From assembly GCA_030867875.1 (NCBI GenBank), contig JAOWCC010001634.1:100791321-100855320 (forward strand): a DNA stretch of 64,000 nt, written 5' to 3'. The notes beneath the pieces were generated by a model. That model worked only from the letters and a program-made list of their open reading frames with translations, was not told where the DNA came from and did not search any database. Within the stretch, counting starts at the first letter, position 1, and each line of letters starts with the position of its first letter. A program made the position numbers and the translations under genes. This document shows, in pieces, positions 60,395 to 64,000 of the stretch. This stretch comes from Actinernus sp. WN-2022. Lineage: Eukaryota; Cnidaria; Anthozoa; Actiniaria; Actinernidae.

Positions 60395-63300
60395 TAATAT
60401 AAATTACTATCCCGCTACACGGTCGTACAATGTTGGTCTGCATACTCTTGGTTATAAATTACTATCTCGCTACACGGTCGTACAATGTTGGTCTGCATAC
60501 TCTTGGTTATAAATTACTATCTCGCTACACGGTCGTACAATGTTGGTCTGCATACTCTTGGTTATAAATTACTATCTCGCTACACGGTCGTACAATGTTG
60601 GTCTGCATACTCTTGGTTATAAATTATTATCCCGCTACACGGTCGTACAATGTTGGTCTGCATACTCTTGGTTATAAATTACTCTCCCGCTACACGGTCG
60701 TACAATGTTGGTCTGCATACTCTTGGTTATAAATTACTCTCCCGCTACACGGTCGTTCATTGTTGGTCTGCATACTCTTGGTTATAAATTACGGTCGTAC
60801 GCTGTTGGTCTGCATACTAGCTCTTGGTTATAAACTACTATCTCGCTACACGGTCGTACAATGTTGGTCTGCATACTCTTGGTTATAAATTACTATCTCG
60901 CTACACGGTCGTTCATTGTTGGTCTGCATACTCTTGGTTATAAATTACTATCTCGCTACACGGTCGTACAATGTTGGTCTGCATACTCTTGGTTATAAAT
61001 GACTATCTCGCTACACGGTCGTACAATGTTGGTCTGCATACTCTTGGTTATAAATTACTATCTCGCTACACGGTCGTTCATTGTTGGTCTGCATACTCTT
61101 GGTTATAAATTACTATCTCGCTACACGGTCGTTCATTGTTGGTCTGCATACTCTTGGTTATAAATTACTCTCCCGCTACACGGTCGTACAATGTTGGTCT
61201 GAATACTCTTGGTTATAAATTACTATCTCCCTACACGGTCGTACAATGTTGGACTGCATACTCTTGGTTATAAATTACTATCTCGCTACACGGTCGTACA
61301 ATGTTGGTCTGCATACTCTTGGTTATAAATTACTATGTCGCTTAACACGGTCGTACAATGTTGGTCTGCATACTCTTGGTTATAAATTACTATCTCGCTA
61401 CACGGTCGTACAATGTTGGTCTGCATACTCTTGGTTATAAATTACTATCTCGCTACACGGTCGTACAATGTTGGTCTGCATACTCTTGGTTATAAATTAC
61501 TATCTCGCTACACGGTCGTTCATTGTTGGTCTGCATACTCTTGGTTATAAATTACTATCTCGCTACACGGTCGTACAATGTTGGTCTGCATACTCTTGGT
61601 TATAAATTACTCTCCCGCTACACGGTCGTACAATGTTGGTCTGCATACTCTTGGTTATAAATTACTATCTCGCTACACGGTCGTACAATGTTGGTCTGCA
61701 TACTCTTGGTTATAAATTACTATCTCGCTACACGGTCGTTCATTGTTGGTCTGCATACTCTTGGTTATAAATTACTATCTCGCTACACGGTCGTACAATG
61801 TTGGTCTGCATACTCTTGGTTATAAATTACTCTCCCGCTACACGGTCGTACAATGTTGGTCTGCATACTCTTGGTTATAAATTACTATCTCGCTACACGG
61901 TCGTACAATGTTGGTCTGCATACTCTTGGTTATAAATTACGGTCGTACGCTGTTGGTCTGCATACTAGCTCTTGGTTATAAACTACTATCTCGCTACACG
62001 GTCGTACGATGTTGGTCTGCATACTCTTGGTTATAAATTACTCTCCCGCTACACGGTCGTTCAATGTTGGTCTGCATACTCTTGGTTATAAACTACTATC
62101 TCGCTACACGGTCGTACAATGTTGGTCTGCATACTCTTGGTTATAAATTACTCTCCCGCTACACGGTCGTACAATGTTGGTCTGCATACTCTTGGTTATA
62201 AATTACTATCTCGCTACACGGTCGTACAATGTTGGTCTGCATACTCTTGGTTATAAATTACTATCTCGCTACACGGTCGTACAATGTTGGTCTGCATACT
62301 CTTGGTTATAAATTACGGTCGTACGCTGTTGGTCTGCATACTAGCTCTTGGTTATAAACTACTATCTCGCTACACGGTCGTACGATGTTGGTCTGCATAC
62401 TCTTGGTTATAAATTACTCTCCCGCTACACGGTCGTTCAATGTTGGTCTGCATACTCTTGGTTATAAATTACTCTCTCGCTACACGGTCGTACAATGTTG
62501 GTCTGCATACTCTTGGTTATAAATTACTATCTCGCTACACGGTCGTACGATGTTGGTCTGCATACTCTTGGTTATAAATTACTATCTCGCTACACGGTCG
62601 TACAATGTTGGTCTGCATACTCTTGGTTATAAATGGCTCTCCCGCTACACGGTCGTACAATGTTGGTGTGCATACTCTTGGTTATAAATTACTATCTCGC
62701 TACACGGTCGTACAATGTTGGTCTGCATACTCTTGGTTATAAATGGCTCTCCCGCTACACGGTCGTACAATGTTGGTGTGCATACTCTTGGTTATAAATT
62801 ACTATCTCGCTACACGGTCGTACAATGTTGGTCTGCATACTCTTGGTTATAAATGGCTCTCCCGCTACACGGTCGTACAATGTTGGTCTGCATACTCTTG
62901 GTTATAAATTACTATCTCGCTACACGGTCGTACAATGTTGGTCTGCATACTCTTGGTTATAAATTACTATCTCGCTACACGGTCGTACAATGTTGGTCTG
63001 CATACTCTTGGTTATAAATTACTATCTCGCTACACGGTCGTTCATTGTTGGTCTGCATACTCTTGGTTATAAATTACTATCTCGCTACACGGTCGTACAA
63101 TGTTGGTCTGCATACTCTTGGTTATAAATTACTATCTCGCTACACGGTCGTACAATGTTGGTCTGCATACTCTTGGTTATAAATTACTATCTCGCTACAC
63201 GGTCGTTCATTGTTGGTCTGCATACTCTTGGTTATAAATTACTATCTCGCTACACGGTCGTACAATGTTGGTCTGCATACTCTTGGTTATAAATTACTCT

Positions 63301-63990
63301 CCCGCTACACGGTCGTACAATGTTGGTCTGCATACTCTTGGTTATAAATTACTATCTCGCTACACGGTCGTACAATGTTGGTCTGCATACTCTTGGTTAT
63401 AAATTACTATCTTGCTACACGGTCGTACAATGTTGGTCTGCATACTCTTGGTTATAAATTACTATCTCGCTACACGGTCGTTCATTGTTGGTCTGCATAC
63501 TCTTGGTTATAAATTACGGTCGTACGCTGTTGGTCTGCATACTAGCTCTTGGTTATAAATTACTCTCTCGCTACACGGTCGTACAATGTTGGTCTGCATA
63601 CTCTTGGTTATAAATTACTCTCCCGCTACACGGTCGTTCAATGTTGGTCTGCATACTCTTGGTTATAAATTACTCTCCCGCTACACGGTCGTTCAATGTT
63701 GGTCTGCATACTCTTGGTTATAAATTACTGTCCCGCTTCACGGTCGTACAATGTTGGCCTGCATACTCTTGGTTATAAATTACTATCCCGCTACACCGTC
63801 GTACAATGTTGGTCTGCATACTGTTGGTTATAAATGGCTCTCCCGCTACACGGTTGTACAATGTTAGTCTGCATATTCTTGGTTATAAATTACTCTCCCG
63901 CTACACGGTCGTACATTATGTTGGTCCGCTGCATACTCTTGGTTATAAAGCGTACAATCGCTACACGGTCGTATAATTTCGTAATCACTC
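60395..63990. repeat. 55-bp satellite array, about 65 copies
   Basis: The unit contains CTATCTCGCTACACGGTCGT, ACAATGTTGGTCTGCATACT and CTTGGTTATAAATTA. A variant unit with ACGCTGTTGGTCTGCATACT followed by AGCTCTTGG recurs near 60790, 61940, 62310 and 63515. CTCTCCCGC and TTCATTG variants are interspersed. The last units (63780 onward) are degraded, so the array edge may be close to the window end. It lies in the intron upstream of the FN2 exon. Confidence 0.95.
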
Positions 63991-64000
63991 GTAAGATTTC

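Noticed and set aside
60395..63990. CRISPR array
   Set aside because: Units are contiguous without unique spacers and the genome is eukaryotic.

Overview
The window is nuclear DNA of an animal, most likely an anthozoan cnidarian such as a stony coral. It is AT-rich and intron-rich, crowded with SINEs, LINE relics, MITEs and minisatellites. It carries an LRR-bearing rhodopsin-class GPCR of the GRL101/relaxin-receptor type and a cGAS-like Mab-21 nucleotidyltransferase, both gene types that I recall as expanded in corals. The species cannot be told from the sequence. There is no sign of operons, CRISPR or prokaryotic genes.

The main find is one very long minus-strand gene that I assembled by hand from 24 phase-compatible exons between 60363 and 19808. 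Its 5' end lies beyond the window. In order it encodes FN2, a MAM domain split by a pentraxin/LamG cassette, CUB, LRRNT, eight LRR exons, a seven-transmembrane class A receptor, a short linker and a protein-kinase-like domain ending in a stop codon. The joined exons give about 1,397 residues in one frame with no internal stop. The kinase-like domain keeps a beta-3 Lys and DFG but has HKN in place of HRD, so it looks like a pseudokinase. A GPCR fused in one polypeptide to a kinase-type domain is unusual; it is the best candidate here for an undescribed system. The joins are inferred from splice signals and phase, not from transcripts.

The second gene, 12331-14406 on the minus strand, is a single-exon Mab-21/cGAS-like receptor with all three catalytic acidic residues in place and a long disordered N-terminal extension.

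Layout: 1-3879 AT-rich repeats and unrecognised DNA; 3880-6160 a broken LINE with a nested TIR element; 6170-9170 MITEs and SINEs; 9599-11188 a 21-bp minisatellite; 11934-12270 a SINE; 12331-14406 the cGLR; 15010-19075 SINE, LINE and MITE debris; 19808-60363 the receptor gene, whose introns hold nearly all the other mobile elements, including a nested LINE (40980-44040), a DIRS/Ngaro-like element (50295-53400) and a long foldback (48105-49677); 60395-64000 a 55-bp satellite that runs off the window.

A recurring oddity of the receptor gene is that several intronic tandem repeats include the edge of a neighbouring exon with its splice site. No promoter or convincing isolated poly(A) site was identified for either gene.
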